A stretch of 64,000 nucleotides of DNA from NCBI GenBank assembly GCA_030765055.1, contig CM060950.1, forward strand, positions 275,460,540 through 275,524,539. Reading direction: 5' to 3'. Shown here one piece after another: positions 10,190 through 20,656 of the stretch. Each line of letters begins with the position of its first letter. Position 1 is the first letter of the stretch. This DNA comes from Mantis religiosa (Eukaryota > Arthropoda > Insecta > Mantodea > Mantidae). The notes beneath the pieces were generated by a model. That model worked only from the letters and a program-made list of their open reading frames with translations, did no database searches and was not told the DNA's origin. Position numbers and translations under genes: made by a program.

Positions 10190-11879
10190 TTTGTCAAGTT
10201 CTTATAATGATACTGACAATGCTCAGTTCTGTTTCAGGAAACACTCGAGAAAATAATAGTTGCATTGCAATATTTGCAGCTCCAAGCATTGAGCAGTCAA
10301 ATGAGTTTTTTCTTAATAGCGCTCAATAAACCTCTTTCACTGCAGGATTACATTGAGCTGATTTTATAGAATAAATTGAAAGAATATATCAGTTGAGAAA
10401 TTGTTTCAATTTCTGAAAAGGAACCGAGGTGTGTAAACAATGTTCTAAAAAAGATACTAAGAATGTGGGTATTTTTATGTGCTTCTTGATATTTGAATTC
10501 TTTTTTTATGTACTCAATGTGATAAAGATCTTTAACATCCGTCTTACACCATGAATCAGTACTTCCGAACAGAAGGCAAGGAAAGCAAAACAGGGTGTTT
10601 CTAATTTCACACCTTCAGATCCACCCATTGTTATATATATATATATATATATTGGTATAAACAGAATTTCTACTTCCTTTTACTTTTTGCTAAATTTTTA
10701 GATTGGGTGTAGATCGCCCTAACATTTTATTCCAATCTTTTCTTCTAATGCTCAGAAGTGCATTAACCAAGTTAACTATTTATTGGTTAAATATTTTGTA
10801 ATATTAAATGACTCATACAATTAATGAAGTGAATTTATAACACATTTCACACTCACACACAAAATAAACTGATATCAGCCACTGAATAACGTTACACAAA
10901 GAAATACTTGTTATGGTGGACTGCTGTCATGTTCACGGAAATGGAGTATTGTGCCAACATGCTACTTGACAAACAATTTTACCTGTGATTTATTTCTAGA
11001 ACTAAAATGTAAAGCAATGAAAATACTTAATAAATTTTAATGCATATTCAACTTGTAGAGCAAGAACTGAATATTGGTGGCTCTGCTTTGCCAGCTCTAG
11101 CATACGTAGTAGTGCAATGAATGAGTACCGCGCTACATCAATATGCAGCATGCATTTGTGCAAAACTCTAGGGAACTTAGGCCATCTGAGAGGCAAGAGG
11201 GGAAGGTTGTATGCATGCGCAAGTACTGTTTAGCGAGCTTGCTGGCCCTCAGCATGTTGCATGAATTCCATTAGCTATGCAGTTGTTTTCCATGCATTGA
11301 GTGTTCATTATTGGTCGTGCGCGTTTTCTTATACGTACAATAATGTATTGTTATTTACATGGTCTTTCAAAATGTATAAATTATGATTAATAAAACAGAA
11401 AATAGGATGCTGCAGCATTGCAGCACGTAAGGACAAGCCACCCCTGTTCATATGTATGATTCATGGAGATTCAGTTTCAGTGCTACTGGATGCAGATGGC
11501 AATACGGTATAAGGGAACCAGAATATGAGGACCATGAAGTACGGGCCGAATGGCAGAGGGAATGTTTAGATATATAATATCTTTCTTGGTTTTAGCATTA
11601 TATCCTGCTACCTTAACTGTACAAATATAACAACTGTTTCCATGATTTGCAGGTTCTCTCCAAATCATAAGGATAACAAAGGGCAACAACTACTTTTTTA
11701 CATTTTTTCCAAACCCTCAACTCTGCAATACAACTATGTTATGAGGGCACCAGGATTTATCCTAGTCTCCTAACTTAATGCCAAAATATTGAAAGTAAGT
11801 TTTCTTTACAAAAGCTGTTACAGTCTGTCTCTGTTTTACTAATGTATATGACCCACGTATGTAGCAAAACAGACTTGGT
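10190..11879. other. AT-rich stretch without recognisable gene
   Basis: Only short, biased reading frames. A short TA repeat lies near 10631-10652. The part left of 11,880 could contain decayed downstream sequence of the hAT remnant, but I cannot support it. Confidence 0.5.
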
Positions 11880-12520
11880 TCATTTATACAACCACATTTC
11901 AATATAGTGAGCTATTGTTACATGATTTGATGCTGATATTTCTTTGCATGCCAACAGAAAACACCATTTGGAAGCTATTTCATTATTTTCTAGCACACCT
12001 ACCACAACATTTCCCACTTTCCTACCACTAGAGTTGGGTAATTCACCAATGCTTTCCCATATCTTTTTATTTTCACATTCTACTCTAATCTTTCTTAGAA
12101 TGTCTTCGTAACGGGCAAGCACATATAATTTTCTTAATGTTGATTCTTCTGGTGTTTGAAACTTTGTGTATTTCTTAAGAAAATTTCTGAGCTCTGGACT
12201 TTTCAATTTATATAAAGGAATGCACGAAAGAAAAGTGTTGCATAAATATGCATAATATTCAGAACTTTTTGAAACTAGGGTATGTGAAGTCTGAGGAGGA
12301 AGCTGCTTCGTCTAAAACAACTTGTCTAGAACTTGGATGTGGAGCGGCAATTCTATGTTTATCACCTGCTAAATGCTGCAAGACTTGTGATAGCTAGTCT
12401 GCATTTACTGCTTTCCCACATTTTTGGCAGTACAGAATTCTTCCATCACTTGCAAATATGCCACTCAATTCAGCAACATATTGTTGCAAACGAGAGCAAA
12501 CACTCGACTTTACTTTTAGC
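11880..12520 (-). pseudogene. hAT-like transposase N-terminal part
   Basis: The open frame 12206-11880 (about 108 residues) reads KSPELRNFLKKYTKF, PEESTLRKLYV and IRVECENKKIWESIGE, then NVVVGVLENNE. This is the region before and around the first catalytic block of a family of insect hAT-like transposases. Upstream in other frames (12,520-12,400) is a BED-like zinc finger, CQKCGKAV...QVLQHLAGDKH. The expected acidic residue after IWESIGE (usually DE) is replaced, and frameshifts separate finger and core. The region right of 12,520 up to the SINE at 12,897 shows nothing recognisable. Confidence 0.65.
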
Positions 12521-12896
12521 ATTATATCACAAATCACTTCACTTAAGAACCTGTACTGTATAAATGCTCTACTTTAAAACACTCAGGCAGTGATTGAAGA
12601 CTGTTGCATACCTTGCGTCAGTTGTCCACATCATAAAATAAGGGATTCCCCTTTCAGGTAGCGATGCAGCACATGTAGTGGAGGTCATTCACTATGCAGT
12701 ACGTTTACGAATGAAGTTCGTTCAAATTGTGTTCTCATAATACAATAATGGCATGTGTTTTTAGCAGAAAAGTGACAATTTATGCTGTTTTTAGCAAAAT
12801 TTCTTAAAATGTACATAAAAATATGCTTTCTAGTGATGAGAGTAACTTTAGGTAGAGCAGCAAGAGCATAAACAATTTCAGATGTAATTGCTTTGG

Positions 12897-13150
12897 TTTT
12901 TTGTTTTTTGTTGTTGTTGTTATAGTTTACGTCCTCCAATGTTGTCATATCGGACGATGAATGGAATGGATGAAATTATGCTCAAATGAGCCCGGGGTCC
13001 ATAGAGCTTAGAGTTACCCGACATTCGTCTTTCAGGATAAGGGAAAATCCTGGAAAAAACCTTATCCAGGTAACTCACCCTGACCGAGATTCGAACTCGG
13101 GACCTCTTGAACGTGAAGCAGACATGCTACCACCATGCTACCGAGGCGGG
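12897..13150 (-). mobile_element. SINE S1 copy with target duplication
   Basis: Minus-strand copy of the tRNA-derived SINE. The B box GAGTTCGAATCTC lies near 13,085-13,100, the A-box region near 13,120-13,140, and the T-rich left end (12,897-12,920) is the tail. ATTGCTTTG occurs just left of the tail (12,888-12,896) and again directly right of the head (13,152-13,160), a 9-base target duplication. Confidence 0.85.
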
Positions 13151-13586
13151 CATTGCTTTGTTGTTACCTCAGTGCATAAAACTGCCTCTGAAAATTGGAA
13201 CAAGGATATGACACGATTTTCAAGAAAATCCTCTCACTCCAACCTAGATTTTTTTTGTGAATATTAGCTACTTTCTTAAAAATGGTTCTAAGAATTTTAA
13301 TTAAAATACCATGTATTCATATATTTACATGTTAAATGCATTTTTTATGGGAATAACCTGCTGTGAAGTCCTCTTCATTCAGAGAAAAAACTTGTGTAAT
13401 TTTAATTGATAAATTTTTAGAGATACATAAAATTCAGAAAACTCTAGACAGAAAGTTGATTTCAAATAACTTTTCTTATGTCAGTTTTTAGTGCTATTCA
13501 TTGTTTTTTGCAATGACATGCAAAAGGTTTCAGTTTCAGTTTATTTTGTTTCAGTTTCATTGCTTTGTTGTTACCTCAGTGCATAA
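13151..13586 (+). repeat. Pair of exact 29-base direct repeats
   Basis: The stretch starting CATTGCTTTGTTGTTACC at 13,151-13,179 recurs identically at 13,558-13,586. The 378 bases between them show no coding signal. The cause could be a local duplication or an insertion. The first copy overlaps the target duplication of the SINE. Confidence 0.7.
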
Positions 13587-14645
13587 TATGCACTGGTCAG
13601 GCACATATTCAGAAGTCAATTTCCGGGGGGGGGGGGGGGGTCCAAAAATCTACGTTGAATTATTTGCTTTTAATAATTAATCAGGGATGTATTTTCATCA
13701 TGTTAGTAAAACTAAAAAAATATGTAATATATTACATTCACATTACTTTCTCCACCCAATCTTCTACAAATAGTTCTCAGAAAAGCTTGTTTTTGTCTTG
13801 TTTCTTTGGATAAAGTCTATAGAAAGACCTTTAATTGCACATTTTTGTTCTTATACCTGGGATAAAGTGATATAAGCAGCAATCAGATATTTAAAAACGA
13901 ACCACTAATTGATGCATTTGAAGTATTAGTTCTCCTTGAAAAAGGGAATAGGATCTTAGAAGTTAAAAATAACATACCTTTAAGTAAGTATCTGAGAATT
14001 TTTATCACTAACAAATAATATATCGAAATTAGTTAACTTTGCAATACATTATTATAATTGACATTATTTGTGTATTTTAACGAGTTACTTGTGCAGTAAC
14101 TTTTCGTTTATCTGTTAGGTTTAGAATAGTTATACAGACTTCACTTCCAGTAAAGCAAACTTCAGAGTTTATCCTCAGAAAATTCACAATAGGCATTCTA
14201 TTTGTTATGCAGCTATCTTAAAAATGTAGTGTTTAAATTCAAATTACTGAAGCCCTTTTCGGACAATTCTATTGAAAGTCTTCATTTCGCATCCTTGAAA
14301 GATAACGAAATTAAATCCTACATTTTATATTCCTCCAATATTTGGGTTCTGGAACGCACGTGCAGACATTTATTTTTAAGTTTTTTTCCCCCTGTTCTGG
14401 TGTCCTCAAAACTTGCATTCCTGATGACATCTCAATATCAACTTTTTAAATGGAATGTAACACGTTTGTGCTTACTAAGCATGTGGTAGAGGCAAGAAAC
14501 ATTGATCCCGTACTCCCGTACACTGACATGAGTCTCTCTGGTTCTCACAATTTCGCAACTCATATAAAGCACGATTGCTCCATTGCGTATCGTCATCAGG
14601 CAAACTGTGTGGTTATAAATGATTTCAACTGGAGCCCACCTCCAT
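13587..14645. other. Non-coding stretch with a poly-G tract
   Basis: Sixteen G at 13,625-13,640 in a context (CAATTTCC before, TCCAAAAATC after) reminiscent of the G/C tracts near 22.0 kb. The short reading frames in it look random. Confidence 0.5.
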
Positions 14646-15062
14646 AGTTTGGTGGTAGCGTGTCTGACTCCCAGTGAAAAGATCTTGGGTAACCTTGCCG
14701 CGTAAGGGGAAGGAGGATTTACCTCCACCCACTGTCTGCGAATATAAGACGCAACGTTCCATTATGTACAGAGAGCGAGAAAAAGGGAAATGCTTTCATG
14801 AGGAGGTGGGGTGAAGTGAAAAAAATCCACCTTTGCTCATATGAGCGCAAGTTGGGCATCGCAGAAGCGATTTCCAATCGAGATCAAGATAGTTTTCTCA
14901 ATAGGACTTTTTCCAGGGTATTCCCTTATCTTAGTAAGACGATTGTTGGGTAAATCTTATGTTCTAGTCGCTCTAGACTGATGTGATGGTATCACCCGTT
15001 TCATTTACTGCCCAATATGATTATCCAGTTAAAGGACGTTAAAGTATTAAAAATAAATAAAT
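14646..15062 (+). mobile_element. Diverged or longer SINE of the S1 superfamily
   Basis: The head has GTGGTAGCGTGTCTGACTCC (A-box region, 14,652). The 3' half repeats the S1 signature (TTTTTCCAGGGTATTCCCTT near 14,909, AAAGGACGTTAAAG near 15,017) and ends in an AAATAAATAAATAAAA tail. The middle differs from S1 and lengthens the element to about 415 bases, so it may be a composite or separate subfamily. Nothing recognisable follows up to 15,411. Confidence 0.65.
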
Positions 15063-15415
15063 AAAATACTAGGTTTCTTATGAAATTATGCAACGAGCAA
15101 TTTTGAGACTGTTAAATGTGCATAACAATTGTTATATAGGATGAGATGTTTCGAAAATAGCGTATACGAGGGAAGTAGAAATTGCGGGAGTTGCGTATTT
15201 TATGAGCTCCACGTTCTCTTTTAACCTGATGTTGTTATCTATGATAACCTGGTTTCTTAGTTAAATAATCATGGAAATTAAAGAGGTGTTAATCGCCTTT
15301 TCCCCAAAAATTCAAAATTGTCGTGTCTCAAACATGCAGCACTTTAATCGTAATCAATAGACATGTTTCTGAAAACAGAAAATTGACGAAAGTTCTTCAA
15401 TCCAAAAGAAGATAT

Positions 15416-15878
15416 TGTCACCCAATTATCGGGAAGCACCACAAACAACAGCTGAGAAGGGACCGGAGGCCACTAACTGAAGGGATGGTTAGGGGAGGGA
15501 TGTCGGGCCCCTGAGCCGTCTCTTTACCCTTCTCCTAGGTTCTGGAAACTCGGGACATTCAATTTAATCGAGAACCTTCTAGATCGGCAAGCAGACCCTA
15601 TATAAGCAACACGTCGTGCCAGGGGCAGTCAGTCAGTGTTTGACGTGCTAGCGAACGAGCGCCGTGTTAAGGAACGAGAAGACTGTGTACGTGCATCGGA
15701 GTATTGTCCGTAATTACTAGTGCAAGTGAAATTGTAACGGACGAACTGGTGAATTGTAATTGTGTGCAGTACGCAATTCTGTGTAATTGGCAAGTGTTAA
15801 ACTGTAAGTCGGTGGAAATAAAGAACATTTTTGAGTGGTGAAATTGGACTTTTCATTTCACGAACCCACAAAGTCACA
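15416..15878 (+). repeat. 5' LTR of copy A (463 bases)
   Basis: Begins TGTCACCCAATT and ends AAAGTCACA. It matches the 3' LTR by eye except for 29 bases missing after GGAGGCCAC; the missing piece is bounded by CAC on both sides, suggesting slippage or template jumping. An AATAAA polyadenylation signal lies at 15,817-15,822. Promoter elements are listed separately. Confidence 0.95.
15599..15633 (+). promoter_or_regulatory. LTR promoter: TATA box plus initiator
   Basis: TATATAA at 15,599-15,605 is followed about 30 bases downstream by TCAGT at 15,629-15,633 inside a CAGTCAGTCAGT run. This spacing and the TCAGT initiator are typical of arthropod RNA polymerase II core promoters. Transcription should start near 15,631. 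The same pair occurs in the 3' LTR (TATATAA at 20,869). Confidence 0.75.
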
Positions 15879-15880
15879 AT

Positions 15881-15898
15881 TGGTGTCAGAAGTGCGAC
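15881..15898 (+). promoter_or_regulatory. tRNA primer-binding site
   Basis: TGGTGTCAGAAGTGCGAC starts two bases after the LTR. TGG pairs with the CCA end of a tRNA; the tRNA species was not identified. Other copies in the window show TGGTGTCAGAAGTGGGA, TGGTGTCAGGAAGTGG, TGGTGTTAGAACTGG and TGGTGTCAGGAAGCGGG. Confidence 0.75.
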
Positions 15899-15906
15899 AT
15901 AACACA

Positions 15907-17070
15907 ATGGAGGCAGCATTAGAAAAGATTTTAGCGGAACTGAAACAAATGAAGACGGCCAACGACAACATCACCGGGAAGATGGAAGAAATGAAGGCCG
16001 AATTAACAACAAAAACGGAAGCGGCAAATAACAGCCTGGCCGCGAAGCTGGAGACTACAAATAACAACCTGGCCGCGGAACTGAAACTAATGAAGACGGC
16101 TAACGACAACATCACCGAGAAGATGGAAGAAATGAAGGCCGAGTTAACCACAGAAATGAGAGCAGCGAACGGCAGTCTGGCCACGGAAATGAAGGCGGCG
16201 AACGAGGCTCTCGCCGCAAAGTTTGAAGAACAGTTGGCCGGCGTAAAAGAGGATGTCACAGAGTTAGGCGAGCGCGTCGAAGACCTGGCGAGCCGCGTTA
16301 ATGAGCTGGAAGGAAAGGCCGACAACAGCGCCAAGTCCCTGAGCGCCATGGTGGAGGACGTCGTCGGCAGGAGGTTGAAGGATTTGAAGGCCGACGCACC
16401 GGGACGCGACATAACATCGCCGCGCGTCAAACCTCACAAGTATGACGGCGCGTCAACGTTTGAGGTCTTCCGCCGCCAGTTCGACACAGTGGCCAGGCAC
16501 AACGGATGGTCACTGGAGGAGGAGGCCACACAGTTAATAGCCAGCCTCCAGGGAAGAGCCGCGGAAGTCCTGAACGCGGTGCAGACGACGGCGGCGCCCA
16601 AGGACATCTGGGAAGCCCTGGAGAATCGCTTCGGGAACCACCGCTTAGCCGCAGCATACCGAAGCCAGCTAAAGGCAAGGTCGCAGCAGCCGGGGGAGAC
16701 GCTGCAGGAGTTCGCCATAGCCATCGAGCAGCTGGCTAGCAAGGCCTTGGTTGACCTGCCACTGGAGTTCGTATCCCGGGAAGCCGCCTACAAATTTGTC
16801 GACGGGGTACGGGACGCGGAGATTCGTCAGCGCCTAATGCTCGGCGAATATAAAACCATACACGAGGCGCTGACAGCGGCATTAAGGATGGAGGCGGCCA
16901 AAGTAACATCTATTCCGACGTCGAGAACGAGGAGTGTCCGCTACGCCGGAGACAGGAGACCAGCTGAAGGACGCCGGCGAACACCTAGTGGCCTGTGTTG
17001 GGGATGTGGACAGCCCGGACACCTACAGAGAGACTGCCCACGCCAGGAAGAGCAGCCGGAAAACGAGTAA
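15907..17070 (+). CDS. gag: Gag polyprotein
   Basis: A 387-residue Gag, which would assemble the virus-like particle and bind element RNA. I chose the ATG at 15,907 because it is the first after the primer-binding site and its MEAALEKILAELKQMK start is conserved in other copies; the open frame upstream lies in the LTR. Residues about 1-140 are a long coiled coil built of repeated LKQMKTANDNI/KMEEMKAELT units. A capsid-like region follows (FEVFRRQFDTVARHN; IWEALENRFGNHRLAAAYRS; LQEFAIAIEQLASKAL). The end holds one zinc knuckle CWGCGQPGHLQRDC (about residues 364-377). The frame overlaps pol by 76 bases. Confidence 0.95.
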   Translation: MEAALEKILAELKQMKTANDNITGKMEEMKAELTTKTEAANNSLAAKLETTNNNLAAELKLMKTANDNITEKMEEMKAELTTEMRAANGSLATEMKAANEALAAKFEEQLAGVKEDVTELGERVEDLASRVNELEGKADNSAKSLSAMVEDVVGRRLKDLKADAPGRDITSPRVKPHKYDGASTFEVFRRQFDTVARHNGWSLEEEATQLIASLQGRAAEVLNAVQTTAAPKDIWEALENRFGNHRLAAAYRSQLKARSQQPGETLQEFAIAIEQLASKALVDLPLEFVSREAAYKFVDGVRDAEIRQRLMLGEYKTIHEALTAALRMEAAKVTSIPTSRTRSVRYAGDRRPAEGRRRTPSGLCWGCGQPGHLQRDCPRQEEQPENE

Positions 17071-20000
17071 GGGCCGTCGTGGAGAGGGGCACGTCGGCGC
17101 CATCACCACCATCCCCTCGAGTGACACTGCGCGCCGTCAGCCGGCGTATGGATGACAGCCTCATCGTGGACGGTTGGATAAGAGGAAAGCCGTGCCGCGT
17201 GCTGGTGGACACCGGGGCGGCCGTGACCATCATCAGACCTGACGTGGCGAAGGGTTTGCCGACAAGGAAGCCAAGCCGGCCATACCAGCTTGTCACGGCA
17301 TCGGGCGACACCTTGCCTGTGGAGAGGGAGGCCCTGCTGGAGCTGAACTTGGGACGGAGTGCCGTGCGTCTGTGGGTGTTCGTCGCGAAGGTGGCTGAGG
17401 AGGTGATCCTGGGACTGGATGCCCTCAGGAGCCATGAGGCGACGGTCGACGTCGGCAAGAAGGTCCTGCGGCTTAACGGAGAAGAGGTTATACTCCGTCA
17501 ACCCGAAGAGTGCCTTGGAATTTGCAGGGTCGTCTTGGACGAAGACGTGGTTGTTCCCGCGAGGAGCGAGGTGGTGGTGACGGCGCGACTGGAGGGCCAG
17601 AGAACCAGGAACATGATGCTGGACCAGAAGACGCCTGTAAACGGACTGTGTGTAGCCAGGGCATTGCTGCCGTGCCGAGAGGAGGTGCCCATGAGACTGC
17701 TAAATCCTACGGACGCCGATCACGACGTCCAGGCCGGGACGGAGTTGGGAATGTGCGAGCCCGTGGTGAGCGTAACAGCTATCGACGAGACACTAGAGCC
17801 GGCGCCGAAGCAACACCTGGGGCCCCGGCTAGAAGGCTTGGTGGAGAGGGCGGCCGACCACCTGACCACAGAACAGCTGGAGAAGGTTCGACAACTGCTA
17901 AGGCGGTATCAGCGCGTCTTCAGCCAAGGTGATAGTGACTACGGCCGCACGGACAAAGTGCTTCACCGCATCGACACCGGGGACGCCCGGCCTATTCGGC
18001 AACCACATAGACGCGTTCCGCTGGCGAAGCAAGGGGCGGTGCGAGACATGCTGGAGGACATGAGATCCAGGGGAGTGATTGAAGAGTCTGACAGCCCTTG
18101 GTGTTCCCCTGTAGTCTTGGTGACAAAGAAGAACGGCGAGCTGCGCTTCTGCGTAGACTACAGAAAATTGAACGCCGTCACCCGGAAGGACTGTTTTCCC
18201 TTACCCCGGATTGACGACACCCTGGACACGCTAGCTGGTGCACAGTGGTTCTCGACCCTGGACCTGAAGTCGGGCTACTGGCAGGTAGCTCTAGACCCGA
18301 GAGACAAGGAGAAGACTGCATTCTCGACGGGCCAAGGGCTCTGGCAGTTCACGGTTATGCCCTTTGGCCTCTGCAACGCACCAGCTACCTTCCAGCGCCT
18401 TATGGAGTCAGTGATGAGAGGGCTGACTTACGATGCCTGCCTGCTATACCTGGACGACATCATCATCGTCGGGAAGACTTTTGAAGATCACCTCGAGAAT
18501 CTGAGTAAGGTGCTACAGAGACTGCAAGCGACCAACTTGAAGCTGAACGCGAAGAAGTGCCAGCTCTTTCGCAAGGAAGTTAACTACTTGGGCCACATAG
18601 TCTCGGCAACCGGAGTGGCCACAGACCCGGAGAAGACACAGGCTGTGAGAGATTGGCCTCGCCCAAAGGATAGGAAAGAGTTGCGCAGTTTCCTGGGGCT
18701 GTGCAGTTATTACCGCCGCTTCATAAAGGGGTTTTCCAACATCGCAAAACCCCTCACCCGCCTGACGGAGGAACACCGGCCTTATGTGTGGACAGAGGAC
18801 GCCGAAAACGCTTTCCAGCACCTAAAGGAGACCCTGTGCTATGCTCCAATTTTGGGTTTCCCACAACCGGGTGGCGCCTTCATTGTGGATACCGACGCCA
18901 GCGACCATTGCATTGGAGGTGTCCTATCGCAGATCCAGGATGGCCATGAGCGGGTGATAGCCTATTACAGCAAGACGCTATCCAAGGCAGAGAAGAACTA
19001 CTGCGTCACCCGACGGGAGCTACTGGCGGTAGTAAAGACATTGGAGCACTTCCACAAGTACCTGTACGGTCAGCCATTCCACCTGAGGACTGACCATTCC
19101 GACCTAACCTGGCTATTGAGCTTTAAGAACCTGGAAGGCCAGACAGCACGTTGGGTCCAGAGGCTGCAGGAGTACGACTTCACCTCGGAACATCGTAGAG
19201 GGAAGAGCCACGGTAACGCAGACGCCATGTCCCGAAGACCCTGTCCAGAAGAGTGCGGCCAGTGCACAAGGGTGGAAGAGAAGGAGCGTGCCGCAGCAGT
19301 CCGAGTAGTTGTGGCAGTGCCTGCTGAAGGCTGGGATAGCGCAGGCCTGAGGAGGGAGCAGCTGGCGGACGCAGACTTGGGGCCACTCTTGAGGGAAGTG
19401 GAGGCAGGGATGAGACCAACCTGGGAGGACATCGCACCGAGGAGCGCCACCTACAAGTGGTACTGGGCCCAATGGGACTCGTTGAAGACCAGAGAGGGCG
19501 TGCTGTTCCGGGTATGGGAATCACCCGATGGGAAGACGCAGAGAGAGCAGTTGGTACTTCCCCGGAGTAAGGTCCCGGAAGTCCTGGAGGAAGTGCACGC
19601 CGGTACTTCGGGAGGACACCTGGGAGCGAACCGAACAATTGACAAACTACGGCAGCGCTACTACTGGCTGAGACTCCGAGCAGATGCTGAGAGATGGTGC
19701 CGTCAGTGTCACGTGTGCGCGGCGAGTCGTGGCCCTCAGACTAGGAGCCGGGGTCGCATGCAGCAGTACAACGTCGGAGCGCCATTCGAACGGATCGCCG
19801 TTGACATTGCTGGACCGTTCCCAGTTTCCGACCGAGGCAACAAGTACCTAATGGTGGTCGTGGACTACTTCACCAAGTGGCCGGAGGTGTATGCCATCCC
19901 AAACCAAGAGGCAAAGACAGTCACAGACTGCCTCGTGGAGCAAGTATTCTGTCGATTTGGGGTGCCATTAGAGCTACACAGTGACCAGGGTACCAACTTC

Positions 20001-20645
20001 GAGTCCAACCTAATGAAGGAGGCACTACAAAGGCTTGGGGTGAACAAGACTCGCACTACGCCTCTACATCCCCAATCGGATGGCATGGTCGAAAGGTACA
20101 TCAAGACCTTAGAGGAACACCTGAGGAAGGTCGTGGCCAGCCATCAGCGAGACTGGGACGTCAAGGTGCCACTGTTCTTGCTGGCCTATCGCTCGTCTAC
20201 ACACGACACAACTGGGATGACGCCAGCCAGCTTAATGTTCGGCCGAGAGTTACGCCTCCCTTGTGACCTGGCTTTTGGAAGCCCTCCGGAAGCGAAACAG
20301 CCAGCGACCGAGTATGTGGAGAACTTGGTGGACCATCTCCACGACATGCACGAGATGGCTCGCCAGAACATCCAGAAGGCGAGCGACCGCATGAAGACCA
20401 GGTATGACAGGCAAGCCAACAGCCAAGGGTTCCAGCAAGGTGACCTAGTCTGGTTGTACCGTCCTACCCGGACCAAGGGACGCTGCCCGAAGCTCCAGCA
20501 GCCATGGCAAGGACCGTACCGGGTGGTGAAGAGGATTAACGACGTGGTCTACCGCATCCAGAAGGTTCCGCGAGGGAAGATGTTGGTGGTACACCTGGAT
20601 CGTCTAGCCCGCTACGATGGTGCTGTTCGGGACGACCAGCTTTGA
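16995..20645 (+). CDS. pol: Pol polyprotein (protease, RT, RNase H, integrase)
   Basis: A 1216-codon open frame in the -1 frame relative to gag, so translation probably depends on -1 ribosomal frameshifting in the overlap; the listed start is only the first ATG of the frame. Protease: LVDTGAAVTII (about residue 70) and VILGLDALRSHE. Reverse transcriptase: LDLKSGYWQVAL, MPFGLCNAPATFQRL and the YLDD box near residue 485. RNase H: VDTDASDHCIGG and LRTDHSDLTWL. Integrase: an HHCC zinc region ending CRQCHVC (about 865-910), then D in AVDIAGPF, D in HSDQGTNFES and E in MVERYIKTLEE as the DDE triad, and a GPYRVVKRI domain near the end. All catalytic residues I looked for are present. Confidence 0.96.
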   Translation: MLGMWTARTPTERLPTPGRAAGKRVRAVVERGTSAPSPPSPRVTLRAVSRRMDDSLIVDGWIRGKPCRVLVDTGAAVTIIRPDVAKGLPTRKPSRPYQLVTASGDTLPVEREALLELNLGRSAVRLWVFVAKVAEEVILGLDALRSHEATVDVGKKVLRLNGEEVILRQPEECLGICRVVLDEDVVVPARSEVVVTARLEGQRTRNMMLDQKTPVNGLCVARALLPCREEVPMRLLNPTDADHDVQAGTELGMCEPVVSVTAIDETLEPAPKQHLGPRLEGLVERAADHLTTEQLEKVRQLLRRYQRVFSQGDSDYGRTDKVLHRIDTGDARPIRQPHRRVPLAKQGAVRDMLEDMRSRGVIEESDSPWCSPVVLVTKKNGELRFCVDYRKLNAVTRKDCFPLPRIDDTLDTLAGAQWFSTLDLKSGYWQVALDPRDKEKTAFSTGQGLWQFTVMPFGLCNAPATFQRLMESVMRGLTYDACLLYLDDIIIVGKTFEDHLENLSKVLQRLQATNLKLNAKKCQLFRKEVNYLGHIVSATGVATDPEKTQAVRDWPRPKDRKELRSFLGLCSYYRRFIKGFSNIAKPLTRLTEEHRPYVWTEDAENAFQHLKETLCYAPILGFPQPGGAFIVDTDASDHCIGGVLSQIQDGHERVIAYYSKTLSKAEKNYCVTRRELLAVVKTLEHFHKYLYGQPFHLRTDHSDLTWLLSFKNLEGQTARWVQRLQEYDFTSEHRRGKSHGNADAMSRRPCPEECGQCTRVEEKERAAAVRVVVAVPAEGWDSAGLRREQLADADLGPLLREVEAGMRPTWEDIAPRSATYKWYWAQWDSLKTREGVLFRVWESPDGKTQREQLVLPRSKVPEVLEEVHAGTSGGHLGANRTIDKLRQRYYWLRLRADAERWCRQCHVCAASRGPQTRSRGRMQQYNVGAPFERIAVDIAGPFPVSDRGNKYLMVVVDYFTKWPEVYAIPNQEAKTVTDCLVEQVFCRFGVPLELHSDQGTNFESNLMKEALQRLGVNKTRTTPLHPQSDGMVERYIKTLEEHLRKVVASHQRDWDVKVPLFLLAYRSSTHDTTGMTPASLMFGRELRLPCDLAFGSPPEAKQPATEYVENLVDHLHDMHEMARQNIQKASDRMKTRYDRQANSQGFQQGDLVWLYRPTRTKGRCPKLQQPWQGPYRVVKRINDVVYRIQKVPRGKMLVVHLDRLARYDGAVRDDQL

Positions 20646-20656
20646 AGAGGGAGCAG
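20643..20656 (+). promoter_or_regulatory. Polypurine tract
   Basis: The purine-rich GAAGAGGGAGCAG lies directly before the 3' LTR, just after or overlapping the pol stop; it would prime plus-strand DNA synthesis. The lineage's other copies have a comparable tract (for example GAGGAGGGAGCAG near 62,991). Confidence 0.75.

Noticed and set aside
18513..20476. Many antisense frames over gypsy pol
   Set aside because: GC-rich pol gives long opposite-strand frames; none has domains and the sense frame is complete.
20646..20656. Envelope gene in gypsy copy A
   Set aside because: The 3' LTR begins within a dozen bases of the pol stop, leaving no room for env.
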